DNA of 64,000 nucleotides from Ignavibacteriales bacterium (GTDB lineage Bacteria > Bacteroidota > Ignavibacteria > Ignavibacteriales > Melioribacteraceae). How positions within the stretch are numbered: the stretch's first letter is position 1; the number at the start of each line of letters is the position of its first letter. The notes below the pieces were generated by a model. It worked only from the letters and a program-made list of their open reading frames with translations, did not search any database and was not told the origin of the DNA. The stretch spans positions 505,001 to 569,000 of the forward strand of contig JACKAA010000003.1 in the NCBI GenBank assembly GCA_020635275.1. The letters run 5' to 3'. Positions 25,237-34,216 of the stretch are shown here, piece after piece. The position numbers and the translations under genes are program-made.

Positions 25237-25781
25237 TATTTATTTTCCACCGTAGTTATATAAGTAATATCAAAAATAGTATAATTCTTTAGATTTTGAT
25301 CCGACTCAAATCCATATCCTTCAATAACTTCATCTTTATTAATTATTCTAACAAATTTATCGGTCACTATTTTCTTTGTTTTATTCTTCCAAATTAATTC
25401 ATCGGTTGTGAGCGTAACACCGCTGTCACTAACTGCAACAACACTATCAATTGCGTACATATCTTGCGTGTTATCATCAATTTTCCCTCTTAAAGAAGTC
25501 AATTTAGAATTGTTTATTTCTTCTTCATCGTAAAAATCAATCTTAACATTTTCTAATAATTTTTCATTTTTATCGTCTAAAACTTTGATATTATCTGCAT
25601 ATAAAACTGCTTTCAATTTTCCATCTTCTGTAAATGTTATTGTGGCATTTTTACTTTCTTGATCGGGTAATTCTTCGCTTAAAATAGATTCTTCAATCTT
25701 AGGTTTTAATTTTTTTTCTGAGCAATTTACAATCAGTAATGATGTCAGAATTAACAAAAATATTATATGAATTATTTTCAT
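25236..25781 (-). CDS. lptC: LptC-like LPS-export protein with a lipobox
   Basis: A 181-residue protein with an N-terminal hydrophobic segment ending IVNC, a lipobox that predicts lipidation at Cys20, then the OstA-like beta strands of LptC (ADNIKVLDDKNEKLLENVKIDFYDEE, LTSLRGKIDD, TTDELIWKNKTKKI). E. coli LptC is held by a membrane helix instead, so anchoring probably differs. The gene overlaps kdsD by 4 bases (ATGA) and lptA by one base, so the three are translationally coupled. The position between kdsD and lptA matches the classical kdsD-kdsC-lptC-lptA-lptB order, without kdsC. Confidence 0.85.
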   Translation of the reverse strand: MKIIHIIFLLILTSLLIVNCSEKKLKPKIEESILSEELPDQESKNATITFTEDGKLKAVLYADNIKVLDDKNEKLLENVKIDFYDEEEINNSKLTSLRGKIDDNTQDMYAIDSVVAVSDSGVTLTTDELIWKNKTKKIVTDKFVRIINKDEVIEGYGFESDQNLKNYTIFDITYITTVENK

Positions 25782-26755
25782 CTTCTTTGCAAACCTAATT
25801 TTACTAAATCATGGAGATGTACTAAACCAATTGGTTCATCATTTTCATTCACAACTATTAAAGAAGTTATACTAAAACTTTCCATTTTTTGTAGAGCAAA
25901 TGATGCCAGCAAATGTTCTTTAATTGTCTTGGGATTTTTACTCATAATATCACTGGCTTTTAAATCCATAAGATTTAGTGATTTTTCCAGCTGTCTTCTT
26001 AAATCTCCATCTGTTACAATTCCAATCAATTTGTTCGATTCGTTAATAATACATGTGGCACCAAGACGTTTTGCAGTCATCTCTAAAATAGTGTCTTTAA
26101 TTAATGCATTTTCTTTTACAATCGGAAGATCATCACCTTTGTACATTATCTCAGAAATTTTTAATGATAATCTTTTCCCCAAACTACCTGCCGGATGAAG
26201 TAAAGCAAAATCATCGGCTGTAAATCCTCTTAATTCTAAAACTGCAACTGCCAATGCATCTCCCAAAACTAAAGAAACTGTCGTCGATGAAGTTGGAGCT
26301 AAATCGTGAGGACACGCTTCTTCTTTAACGCTTACATCCAAAACAATATCACATTCTTTGGCAATTTTTGATTTTCCATTTCCTAGAAAACCAATAATTT
26401 TTACATCCATTCTTTTAAACATTGAGATAAGATTAATAAGCTCTTCGGTTGCTCCACTTTTGGAAATTATTATGGCAATATCACCTTTTCTTACCATTCC
26501 CAAATCACCGTGCAGCGCATCTGTAGGATGCATATATATTGCAGCAGTACCAGTTGAATTTAAGGTTGCAACTATTTTTCTTGCAATCAAGCCGGATTTA
26601 CCCATGCCTGTAAAAACTACTCTGCCGTTTGATTCATAAATCAATCTTACTGCTTCAACAAAAGAACCATTTATTCTTTTTGCCAATTCAGCAATTTCAC
26701 CTAATTCTAAATCAATTACTTTTTTACCTTTTTCTAAAATATTTTCATCGGTCAT
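25778..26755 (-). CDS. kdsD: D-arabinose 5-phosphate isomerase (KpsF/GutQ family)
   Basis: A 325-residue enzyme with an N-terminal SIS sugar-isomerase domain (VFTGMGKSGLIARKI, STGTAAIYMHPTDALHGDLGM, IISKSGATEEL) and two C-terminal CBS domains (ATCIINESNKLIGIVTDGD, SLIVVNENDEPIGLVHLHD). It isomerises ribulose 5-phosphate to arabinose 5-phosphate, the first step to Kdo. It is followed by lptC and preceded by kdsA with no gap, which supports the Kdo function over a capsule or glucitol role. Length is normal for the family. Confidence 0.95.
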   Translation of the reverse strand: MTDENILEKGKKVIDLELGEIAELAKRINGSFVEAVRLIYESNGRVVFTGMGKSGLIARKIVATLNSTGTAAIYMHPTDALHGDLGMVRKGDIAIIISKSGATEELINLISMFKRMDVKIIGFLGNGKSKIAKECDIVLDVSVKEEACPHDLAPTSSTTVSLVLGDALAVAVLELRGFTADDFALLHPAGSLGKRLSLKISEIMYKGDDLPIVKENALIKDTILEMTAKRLGATCIINESNKLIGIVTDGDLRRQLEKSLNLMDLKASDIMSKNPKTIKEHLLASFALQKMESFSITSLIVVNENDEPIGLVHLHDLVKLGLQRR

Positions 26756-27568
26756 TTAGTAACCTTTTACAATCCTATCAATTTTTTGTACTTTCTTTAA
26801 TAGTTCTTCTAATTTATCAATATGAAGCTGACTACCTGCATCACTTAATGCATTTGGCGGATCAGGATGAACTTCAAGAAATAATGCATCAATTCCTATT
26901 GCGGAGGCGGCTTTACTTAAAGGTTCAATAAATTTTGGCTGGCCGCCGGTTACATTAGTATTGCTTGGCATTTGAACAGAATGTGTTGCATCCATTACAA
27001 CAGGATAGCCTAATTCTTTCATAATAATCAAACTTCGCATATCAACAACTAAATTGTGATATCCAAAGCTGGAACCTCTTTCCGTTAATAAAATATTTTT
27101 ATTCCCAGTACTTTCAACTTTTTCAATAGCATGTTTCATATCTTCCGGAGCAAGAAATTGTCCTTTTTTTATATTTACTATTTTTCCACTTTTTCCTGCT
27201 GAAATTAATAAATCAGTCTGTCTGCATAAAAAAGCAGGAATTTGTAAAATGTCAATTTCATCTATTACTAACTCAATGTCATTTTCAGAATGCACATCTG
27301 TAAGGATTGGTAGGTTTAATTTATGCTTAATTTCTTTCAAGATATTTAATGATTCAGAAAATTCCAGTCCAGTAAAAGAATTAAGACTTGTTCTATTAGC
27401 TTTTTTAAAACTAGATTTAAAAATAAATGGAATATTAAGTTTAGTAGAAATTTCCTTTATTCTTTCTGCTGTGGAAAATGTTAACTCTCTGTTTTCAATT
27501 ACACAAGGCCCGGCAATTAGAACAAAGGGATTATCCGCTCCAATAATTATATTATTTAACGAAACCAT
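26756..27568 (-). CDS. kdsA: 3-deoxy-8-phosphooctulonate synthase
   Basis: A 270-residue DAHP-synthase-class TIM barrel that joins arabinose 5-phosphate and phosphoenolpyruvate to Kdo 8-phosphate. Conserved segments are AGPCVIENRE, FKSSFKKANRTS, LTDVHSE, IPAFLCRQTDL, ERGSSFGYHNLVVDM and EVHPDPPNALSD. The cysteine in AGPCVIE corresponds to the metal ligand of metal-dependent KdsA enzymes (E. coli has Asn there), so this one is predicted to need a divalent metal. It lies between ruvB and kdsD with gaps of 2 and 0 bases. Confidence 0.96.
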   Translation of the reverse strand: MVSLNNIIIGADNPFVLIAGPCVIENRELTFSTAERIKEISTKLNIPFIFKSSFKKANRTSLNSFTGLEFSESLNILKEIKHKLNLPILTDVHSENDIELVIDEIDILQIPAFLCRQTDLLISAGKSGKIVNIKKGQFLAPEDMKHAIEKVESTGNKNILLTERGSSFGYHNLVVDMRSLIIMKELGYPVVMDATHSVQMPSNTNVTGGQPKFIEPLSKAASAIGIDALFLEVHPDPPNALSDAGSQLHIDKLEELLKKVQKIDRIVKGY

Positions 27569-27570
27569 AA

Positions 27571-28602
27571 TTATTTCTCAAATAAATTATCTTGATCATT
27601 AATCTTTTTCTTTGACTTATTAAATCTGACGTAAGCTAAATCTGTTGCTTCTCTGCCTCTTGGTGTACGTTGAATAAAACCTTGCTGAATTAAAAATGGT
27701 TCATAAACTTCTTCTAATGTTCCTGGATCTTCATTTACCGAAACTGCCAAAGTATTTAAACCAACCGGACCACCTTTAAATTTTTCTATTATTGCAAGGA
27801 TTATCGATTTATCCATTTCATCCAAACCATAATTATCAACTTCTAAAGCTGTTAATGCTTTTTTAGCAACTGCAATATTTATTGATTCAAGTCCTTCATA
27901 ATCAGCAAAATCTCTTGTACGTCTTAACAATCTATTTGCTATTCTTGGTGTTCCTCTTGATCTTCTGGATATTTCTTCTGCTGCATCTTCATCAATTGAA
28001 ACATTTAATATTTGTGCTGATCTTTTTATAATTCTGCTTAGCAATGAACTGTCATAATAATCCAATCTTGATTTTATTCCAAAACGATCTCTTAATGGTG
28101 CAGTTAATAATCCGGCTCTTGTTGTTGCTCCTACTAATGTATACTGCGGTAATTTGATCTGAACTGTTCTTGCACTTGGACCACTATCAATCATAATATC
28201 AATTTTATAATCTTCCATTGCAGAATATAAATATTCTTCAACAACTGCACTTAAGCGGTGAATTTCATCAATAAATAGAACTGAATTTTCTTCAAGGTTT
28301 GTAAGTAATCCGGCTAAATCGCCTGGTTTTTCAAGTACTGGTCCTGATGTTGTTTTTAACTTAACGCCCATTTCATTTGCAATTATATTGGCTAAAGTTG
28401 TTTTACCTAATCCAGGCGGACCGGTTAACAAAACATGATCTAAACTTTCACCACGTTTTTTTGCCGCACCAATAAAAACTTTTAAATTATCGGTAATTTT
28501 TTTTTGTCCTGTAAAATCAGAAAAAACTTTAGGTCTAATTGATTGCTCAAAGTTTTTTTCTTCATCATTTAAAACGGGATTTGTGTTTTCAGATTCTCTC
28601 AT
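27571..28602 (-). CDS. ruvB: Holliday junction DNA helicase RuvB
   Basis: A 343-residue AAA+ motor with Walker A GPPGLGKTT at 61-69, Walker B LFIDEIHRL, sensor-1 GATTRAGLLTAPLRDRFG with the arginine finger region, and a C-terminal winged helix (EPFLIQQGFIQRTPRGREATDLA). It drives branch migration with RuvA. ruvA and ruvC are absent from this window. It sits in the Kdo/Lpt operon between a membrane acyltransferase and kdsA, an unrelated function that is merely cotranscribed. Confidence 0.97.
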   Translation of the reverse strand: MRESENTNPVLNDEEKNFEQSIRPKVFSDFTGQKKITDNLKVFIGAAKKRGESLDHVLLTGPPGLGKTTLANIIANEMGVKLKTTSGPVLEKPGDLAGLLTNLEENSVLFIDEIHRLSAVVEEYLYSAMEDYKIDIMIDSGPSARTVQIKLPQYTLVGATTRAGLLTAPLRDRFGIKSRLDYYDSSLLSRIIKRSAQILNVSIDEDAAEEISRRSRGTPRIANRLLRRTRDFADYEGLESINIAVAKKALTALEVDNYGLDEMDKSIILAIIEKFKGGPVGLNTLAVSVNEDPGTLEEVYEPFLIQQGFIQRTPRGREATDLAYVRFNKSKKKINDQDNLFEK

Positions 28603-28605
28603 ATT

Positions 28606-29721
28606 TTAAATCTTATTTAATAAAATTTTTCTTTTTTTGTAATCATTTATTTTTCCAATTAATTGAACAACAAAAAGCATTGAAAGTAACATTAAAATTG
28701 CAGAAATTATTGTTTCAACTGGTGTAAAACTTTTTGAGAAATATTTATACATACCCGGAAACCAAGCACAGCCATAGAGAATTATTACATGAATGACATA
28801 AAGTGCAAGTGTATGTTTTCCAGTATCTTGAATTATTTCCGGAATTGAATTTACTTTTCTTACAATAAATGCTAAAATTCCATTTAGTAAAATTACATAA
28901 CCGACTCTTAACAAAATAATTCCGTTTGAAAATATCCAATTAGTAAAATTCCCGTTAAACATATTTTGAATATAAAACGTTAAAAAGGAAGCAAATATTA
29001 GCGAACTGCCCAATATTGATAAAGAAATTGAAAATCTTTTCTTCAAATAAATGCCTTCATTTCTGTATAGATAACTGCCAAGTAAAGCTCCGGATAAAAC
29101 ATAAACTAACCATGGAAATGCAGGGAAAAATGATCCATATGATTTTGTTAAATAGGAAGAAATTATTTGCGGTAAATAATTATTCCACTCAATTTGATTT
29201 ATTACCGGACTAAATATTAAGAATAATAAAATGAAGCCAATAATAATAAAATATAATTTTACTTTTAATTTCTTGGCAATGAACAAAGATAATATTACAA
29301 ATAATAATCCCAAACCAATTAGATGAAGAGCATCAACAGAAAAGAAAATATTCCATTGAGCTTGAGTAACATTTGAGAAGTCCACAATTTTTCCGGTTGG
29401 ATATCGAAGCAAATAACCAATTCCAATTAATAAAAATCCTCTTTTTATTCCCTTTTTTACTCTTGGATTTTTAGAAAATTCAAAATGATCTGATTTAAGT
29501 AAATATGTAAATATTAAACCGGCAGTGAACATAAATATGGGAGCTGTAAAACCCCTCATTGTATTCCAAATGTTATAGCCTAAATAATCTGTATTTCTAA
29601 ATTGATCAGCAAGTAATGTGTCTACAGTATGACCTTGAATCATCATTATAACTGCAAAAGCGCGCATCAAATCAACATAAATAATTCTTTTTGATAAGTT
29701 GTTCAAGCTGATATTCTTCAT
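28606..29721 (-). CDS. Membrane acyltransferase, DUF1624/heparan-acetyltransferase type
   Basis: A 371-residue polytopic membrane protein with about ten hydrophobic segments. The N-terminus YVDLMRAFAVIMMIQGHTVD carries the Arg and His that are characteristic of acyltransferase-3 and DUF1624/HGSNAT-like proteins, followed by TMRGFTAPIFMFTAGL. These enzymes move acetyl groups from cytoplasmic donors to sugars across the membrane. The gene is the first of the Kdo/Lpt operon and starts 3 bases before ruvB, which makes an LPS or cell-surface glycan substrate attractive, but none can be read from sequence. Confidence 0.75.
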   Translation of the reverse strand: MKNISLNNLSKRIIYVDLMRAFAVIMMIQGHTVDTLLADQFRNTDYLGYNIWNTMRGFTAPIFMFTAGLIFTYLLKSDHFEFSKNPRVKKGIKRGFLLIGIGYLLRYPTGKIVDFSNVTQAQWNIFFSVDALHLIGLGLLFVILSLFIAKKLKVKLYFIIIGFILLFLIFSPVINQIEWNNYLPQIISSYLTKSYGSFFPAFPWLVYVLSGALLGSYLYRNEGIYLKKRFSISLSILGSSLIFASFLTFYIQNMFNGNFTNWIFSNGIILLRVGYVILLNGILAFIVRKVNSIPEIIQDTGKHTLALYVIHVIILYGCAWFPGMYKYFSKSFTPVETIISAILMLLSMLFVVQLIGKINDYKKRKILLNKI

Positions 29722-29865
29722 TTTAGTTAACTAATAAAGATAATCAAAAAAGAAAGGATAATAAAACCATTACAAATGTCTTAATTTAAATTAAACAGAC
29801 CAAAAATTTGCTTTTACAAAAAAAAATAATAATTTAATTTTGAATTATTTAGAAATTGTTTTAAG

Positions 29866-30405
29866 ATGAAAAAAATTATTTTCATATCGTTTTTATTTTT
29901 GTCAAGTAATTTTGCCCAGCAAAATATTTCTATCGGATTTAGAGACGAAATAGGATTCGGCTATTCAAAAATAAATAACAAGCAGTTCTCGAATTTAGCA
30001 ATTATTCCAATCAACTTATATCTAGTTGTAAACTATAACATTTCTGATAATCATACATTACAGTTTAGACCAGGTTACTACATTGGTAAATATGATTTTA
30101 ATGGTTGGGATATAGGCGGATACTGGAATTATTATTTTTCAGATTCTAAAATATTTACTTCACTTGGTTATTTTGTACATTTTAATAATGATAATGCCGG
30201 CGGAAATTCCGGAGGAGTAGGTAATACAATTGGTTTTACAGCGTCTGGAATTGGTTATAAATTTTCAAAGAAAGTTAATTTGGATATTTCATACAATATT
30301 CCTTTAAAAAGAAAATATGGAACATTTGCTTTGGAAGGAAAACATTATGCGAATTTTATTTCAAATTTAATAAAGATTGGTGTAACAATATATTTATCAG
30401 ATTAA
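29866..30405 (+). CDS. Exported beta-barrel-like protein, unknown
   Basis: A 179-residue protein with a signal peptide (MKKIIFISFLFLSSNFAQ) and alternating aromatic beta strands (HTLQFRPGYYIGKY, YWNYYFSDSKIF, GIGYKFSKKVNLDISYNI), as in small outer-membrane barrels of the OmpX/OmpA class. No family is recognised. It has its own region upstream (divergent from the acyltransferase gene) containing TTTG and TAATTTTG boxes 24 bases apart, a weak promoter candidate. Its stop overlaps the stop of the convergent B12-binding gene by 4 bases. Confidence 0.72.
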   Translation: MKKIIFISFLFLSSNFAQQNISIGFRDEIGFGYSKINNKQFSNLAIIPINLYLVVNYNISDNHTLQFRPGYYIGKYDFNGWDIGGYWNYYFSDSKIFTSLGYFVHFNNDNAGGNSGGVGNTIGFTASGIGYKFSKKVNLDISYNIPLKRKYGTFALEGKHYANFISNLIKIGVTIYLSD

Positions 30406-30821
30406 TTAAAAATATCTTTCGGATGGTTTTCTACCCATTTTTTAAGGAATGCTACAACTTCTGTAGTTGAAGTCCCTGGAGTAAATAATTCGCCAACACC
30501 CTGCTCTTTTAACTTTTTAATATCTTCGTCTGGAATTATACCACCGCCAAATAATAAAACATCCTCAACTTCATTTTTTTTCATTTCAGTTAAAATGTTT
30601 GGAAAAATTGTCATATGTGCGCCGGAAAGGATACTAATTCCAATTGCATCAACATCTTCTTGTATTGCAGCACTAACAATCATTTGAGGAGTTTGTCTTA
30701 ATCCCAAGTAAATAACTTCCATACCTGCATCTCGTAAAGCCGCGGCAATTACTTTCGCTCCCCTATCATGACCATCTAAACCGGCTTTAGCAATTAAAAC
30801 TCTTATTTTTCTTTCCATCAA
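30402..30821 (-). CDS. Cobalamin-binding domain protein (mutase small subunit type)
   Basis: A 139-residue protein that is wholly a B12-binding Rossmann-like domain. It has the cobalamin signature DGHDRG (residues 16-21; His18 is the expected cobalt ligand), GISILSGAH and LFGGGIIPDED. This matches the small subunit or C-terminal domain of methylmalonyl-CoA or isobutyryl-CoA mutases, where B12 is used for carbon-skeleton rearrangement. The catalytic large subunit is not in the window. It lies 31 bases after a PLP-enzyme gene in an operon that has no other B12 function. Confidence 0.85.
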   Translation of the reverse strand: MMERKIRVLIAKAGLDGHDRGAKVIAAALRDAGMEVIYLGLRQTPQMIVSAAIQEDVDAIGISILSGAHMTIFPNILTEMKKNEVEDVLLFGGGIIPDEDIKKLKEQGVGELFTPGTSTTEVVAFLKKWVENHPKDIFN

Positions 30822-30852
30822 TTTTTCCGAATAATTGTAATAAAAATACTTT

Positions 30853-31809
30853 CTAACTTAAATAATTTTTCTTTTTTGCAAAAGCTCCAAATATTCCGCC
30901 TGTATGAAGAAACATGACATTTGTTTTATTTTTATTTCCTATAAAATTTTCATGATAAGCTTTAAAAGCTTTTCCTGTATATGTTGGATCAAGTAAAATA
31001 CCAGTTTGTCTAAAAAATCCATTTATCAAATCAATTTTATCTTTTGTAATGTTTTTATAACCTTCTGTCGAATATCCATCAAGAATTTCTATATTTTGGT
31101 AATTAACTTTTATTGGTAACTTAAAATCTTTTATACAACCTTCAACCAATGTTTCAATTTCATTAAAAACTTCTTCTTTTGTTTGTAAAACATTAACTGG
31201 AAATATTTTTAGATTTACCCCCAAAAGTGCACAACCGACTAATATTCCTGCAGTTGTTCCGGATGAGCCATTTGCTAATAAAATACCTTTAACATTTTTA
31301 AAATTAATTTGATTTGATAGTTCTTTTACAAAATTTATATATCCCCAAATGCCCAATGTTGATGAACCGCCTGAAGGAATTACGTAAGAATTAATTCCTT
31401 TGCTTTGCAATTTTTCCATTTCAGCATTCATTAACAAATTTACATTGTCATATTCTTTTCTGGTTAAAAAAATAATTTCTGCTCCGGTCAATTTATCCAA
31501 AAATAAATTTCCATCGGCATTTTGATTTTTGTTTCCCCATAAAAATAATTTTGTTTTAAATCCTAAAGAAGTGGCTGCAATAGTTGTAGCTCTTGCATGA
31601 TTTGATTGATCCCCGCCGGACGTAAATACATATTCACACTTTCTCTTTATTGCATCATGAAGAAGATATTCAAGTTTTCTGACTTTATTTCCTGTTAATT
31701 CAACACCTGTTAAATCATCTCTTTTAATTAAAAATTCACAGCCTTCAAAACTGATTTTTTGCACAGGTGTTGGAATATTTGCCAGATTTAATTTTTGCGG
31801 TTCTTTCAT
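30853..31809 (-). CDS. PLP-dependent D-cysteine desulfhydrase / ACC deaminase family enzyme
   Basis: A 318-residue fold-type-II PLP enzyme. The cofactor lysine is expected in LTGNKVRKLEYLL (Lys42), followed by FTSGGDQSNHARA, the substrate-binding stretch of this group, and a glycine-rich phosphate loop GSSGTTAG. The C-terminus has FLHTGGIFGAFA. Members cleave D-cysteine, 1-aminocyclopropane-1-carboxylate or L-cysteate, and the choice cannot be made from sequence alone. The ATG shares a base with the kdsB stop, so it is coupled to kdsB. Confidence 0.87.
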   Translation of the reverse strand: MKEPQKLNLANIPTPVQKISFEGCEFLIKRDDLTGVELTGNKVRKLEYLLHDAIKRKCEYVFTSGGDQSNHARATTIAATSLGFKTKLFLWGNKNQNADGNLFLDKLTGAEIIFLTRKEYDNVNLLMNAEMEKLQSKGINSYVIPSGGSSTLGIWGYINFVKELSNQINFKNVKGILLANGSSGTTAGILVGCALLGVNLKIFPVNVLQTKEEVFNEIETLVEGCIKDFKLPIKVNYQNIEILDGYSTEGYKNITKDKIDLINGFFRQTGILLDPTYTGKAFKAYHENFIGNKNKTNVMFLHTGGIFGAFAKKKNYLS

Positions 31810-32567
31810 TATAATTTATTTTTATTTTTCTCAAAATACATTCTAGCAATCATTAAATCATCTTCCGTATCTACAGAAATACTTTCAAATTCTGTAACAA
31901 CAACTTTAATTTTCATTCCATTTTCAAGCATTCGCAACTGCTCCAGTTTTTCATACTTTTCTAAATCAGTTGGTCTCATTGAAGTAAATTTTAATAAACT
32001 TGGCTTTTGGTAAACATAAAGGCCTATATGTTTATAAAATTCAGCCATCCTTAATTTTTGTGTATCTGAAATTACATCTCTAACATAAGGAATTGGTGAT
32101 CTGGAAAAATAAAGCGCATTACTGTTATAATCAAAAACAACTTTGGGAATTGATGGAGAATTTAATTCATCCGGAGAAGTAATTCTTTTTGCTAATGTTG
32201 AAATATTAACTTTTTTATCAAACAAAAGAGGTTCAATAGCTTCATCAATCATTTTACCCGGAATGAATGGTTCATCGCCTTGAATATTAACTATTATTTC
32301 AGCGGTCGATAATTTTTCAGCAACATATGCAATTCTATCTGATCCGGTCGGCAAATCTTTTGGAGTCATGTAAACTTGAGCCCCAAACTTTTTGGCCGCA
32401 TCATAAACTCTTTCGTCATCAACTGCAATAATAATTTCTGAAAGTAATTTTGATTTTGCTGCACTTTCAAATGTTCTCTGCAGCATTGGTTTTCCGCCAA
32501 TATCAACTAATGGTTTACCGTATAATCTTGTTGATTCAAATCTTGCCGGAATTATGCCAATAATCAT
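31809..32567 (-). CDS. kdsB: CMP-Kdo synthetase (3-deoxy-manno-octulosonate cytidylyltransferase)
   Basis: A 252-residue nucleotidyltransferase with the N-terminal signature IPARFESTRLYGKPL, GGKPMLQRTFE, VNIQGDEPFI and YFSRSPIPYVRD, followed by KHIGLYVY and LEQLRMLENG. It activates Kdo with CTP for transfer to lipid A. Together with kdsA and kdsD in the operon at 26-28 kb it completes most of the Kdo pathway; a KdsC phosphatase is not seen. The gene is 8 bases after gatC and overlaps the PLP-enzyme gene by one base. Confidence 0.96.
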   Translation of the reverse strand: MIIGIIPARFESTRLYGKPLVDIGGKPMLQRTFESAAKSKLLSEIIIAVDDERVYDAAKKFGAQVYMTPKDLPTGSDRIAYVAEKLSTAEIIVNIQGDEPFIPGKMIDEAIEPLLFDKKVNISTLAKRITSPDELNSPSIPKVVFDYNSNALYFSRSPIPYVRDVISDTQKLRMAEFYKHIGLYVYQKPSLLKFTSMRPTDLEKYEKLEQLRMLENGMKIKVVVTEFESISVDTEDDLMIARMYFEKNKNKL

Positions 32568-32575
32568 AATAATTT

Positions 32576-32872
32576 TTATTTATTCTGACTTATAACTTTT
32601 GGAACTTTGAAATGTTCGGAAGTTTTATCTGGAGCATTTTTTAATGCTTCATCCCTTTCTGTTGAAGGAATTATTTTATCATCTCTAAATACATTTGTAT
32701 TTTCAATTGGATGTGATAAAGGTTCAACGTTTGATGTATCTAATTCATTTAGTTTTTCAACGTAGCCTAAAATATTATTCATTTCAACTGTATATTTTTC
32801 AATTTCAGATTCCGAAAATTCTAATCTTGCAAGTTCAGCAATTTTCTTTACTTCTTCTTTTGAAACTGACAT
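32576..32872 (-). CDS. gatC: Asp/Glu-tRNA amidotransferase subunit C
   Basis: A 98-residue protein of normal GatC length with EEVKKIAELARLEFSE near the start, the central YVEKLNELDTSNVEPLSHP stretch, and the terminal RDDKIIPSTERDEALKNAPD. GatC stabilises the GatA-GatB enzyme that converts Glu-tRNA(Gln) or Asp-tRNA(Asn) to the correct amidated forms. gatA and gatB are not in the window. It lies between a membrane protease and kdsB with gaps under 10 bases. Confidence 0.95.
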   Translation of the reverse strand: MSVSKEEVKKIAELARLEFSESEIEKYTVEMNNILGYVEKLNELDTSNVEPLSHPIENTNVFRDDKIIPSTERDEALKNAPDKTSEHFKVPKVISQNK

Positions 32873-32879
32873 AATTTCC

Positions 32880-33974
32880 TCAATTTATATTCAAATTATT
32901 AATGTGGGCAACTCTATTTTTTATTGATGGATGACTGTAGAAAAACCACTCAACGAATGGATGCGGATTTTCATCACCTAAATTTTTCTCTGTTAATTTG
33001 GTCAAAGTTGAAACGAAAACATCTTTTTTATTTGTCGATTTAACAGCATATTCATCAGCTTGATATTCATGTTTTCTTGAAAGAATATTTGTTAATGGTG
33101 TTTGAACCAAACCTAAAATCATTCCCCACAAACTCAAAATAGGTAATGCAGCAATTTCTGTTATAGAAGAAAATCCAAACCAATTTAATGAATTAGAATA
33201 AAGTACTGATAAAAGATAAAACGTTAAAAAGCTTGTTACTGTACTAATTGCAATATTAATAATAATATGCTTGTGTTTATAATGACCCAATTCGTGCGCA
33301 ATAACTGTTTCAATCTCATCGTTGTTAAATTCAGTAAGCAGTGTATCGCCTAAAAGTATTTTTTTTGTTTTTCCCAAACCGGTAAACGCAGCATTAGCTT
33401 TTTTAGTGTTTTTGCTCATATCAAATTGAAAAATATTTTCAATCTTTAATTTTACATTTTCAGAAAGTTTATAGATACGCTGTTTCAAATCTTCATCTTC
33501 AATTGGTGTTACTTTATAAAACAAAGGTAAAATAATAATAGGAACAATTTTAGAAAGGATAACTGAAATTATAAACATTAAAATTGCAAACGGCAGCCAC
33601 CATAAATTTCCATATGATTCCAACACATAGTAGAAAAGTAAAAGAATTGGCAGACCAATAACTCCACCAACCAAAGTTCCCTTTAATCCTTCCCAAATCC
33701 ATGCAAAAAATGTTTGATTAGATAATTTATATTTGTGTTCAAGTATAAAATCAGTATAAAAATTGACCGGAAAGAAAATTACAGACATTGCAAAACCGAA
33801 AACAATTACATAAAAAAGAAGAATTAAATACTGACTCTCACTATAATTTTGTAAAATGTTATAAAGTTGTTGACTATAACCTAGAGAAACAAATAGTAAA
33901 ATTATAATGAATGTTACAACTGTTTTGGTTATTCCAATTCCAAGCTTAATATTATTATATTTTTTTGAATCCAT
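32880..33974 (-). CDS. M48A membrane metallopeptidase (Ste24/CaaX protease type)
   Basis: A 364-residue polytopic zinc protease with about six membrane segments. HELGH at residues 227-231 provides two zinc ligands and the catalytic glutamate; a third ligand is expected in SRKHEYQADEYA near residue 312. NAAFTGLGKTKKILLGDTLL precedes the active site, as in Ste24. Bacterial members take part in membrane-protein quality control, since CaaX processing does not occur here. The gene starts a five-gene operon after a 242-base gap. Confidence 0.92.
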   Translation of the reverse strand: MDSKKYNNIKLGIGITKTVVTFIIILLFVSLGYSQQLYNILQNYSESQYLILLFYVIVFGFAMSVIFFPVNFYTDFILEHKYKLSNQTFFAWIWEGLKGTLVGGVIGLPILLLFYYVLESYGNLWWLPFAILMFIISVILSKIVPIIILPLFYKVTPIEDEDLKQRIYKLSENVKLKIENIFQFDMSKNTKKANAAFTGLGKTKKILLGDTLLTEFNNDEIETVIAHELGHYKHKHIIINIAISTVTSFLTFYLLSVLYSNSLNWFGFSSITEIAALPILSLWGMILGLVQTPLTNILSRKHEYQADEYAVKSTNKKDVFVSTLTKLTEKNLGDENPHPFVEWFFYSHPSIKNRVAHINNLNIN

Positions 33975-34150
33975 TTTCTCTTATAATAAATGAAAGTGCA
34001 AAGTTACACTTTTTTTTAGAATTGTGCTTTTTAAGGTTTTTCTTTTTTTTGAAAGTATAAAGTTTATTTCAATAATTACAATTAGTCTAAATCGTAATAA
34101 ATTTAGGTCGGTCAATTTTTATATAAAATTTGTAATATACTACATTTCTA

Positions 34151-34200
34151 TTGAATCTTGTAATCTTTATATCTTATAATTTTGCAATCTTTAAATCTTG
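34151..34200. repeat. Imperfect AATCTT tandem repeats after the first symporter gene
   Basis: Short units based on (G)AATCTT(G/T) recur five times (AATCTTG, AATCTTTA, ATCTTATAA, AATCTTTA, AATCTTG) in the 3' flank of the symporter gene. A similar stretch follows the second symporter gene. The unit is too short and irregular for a CRISPR or a known dispersed element. Confidence 0.5.
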
Positions 34201-34216
34201 AAATTATTATTTTTCT

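Noticed and set aside
25767..26198. Plus-strand frame of 143 codons over kdsD
   Set aside because: It is the shadow of kdsD; the minus-strand SIS and CBS domains are intact.
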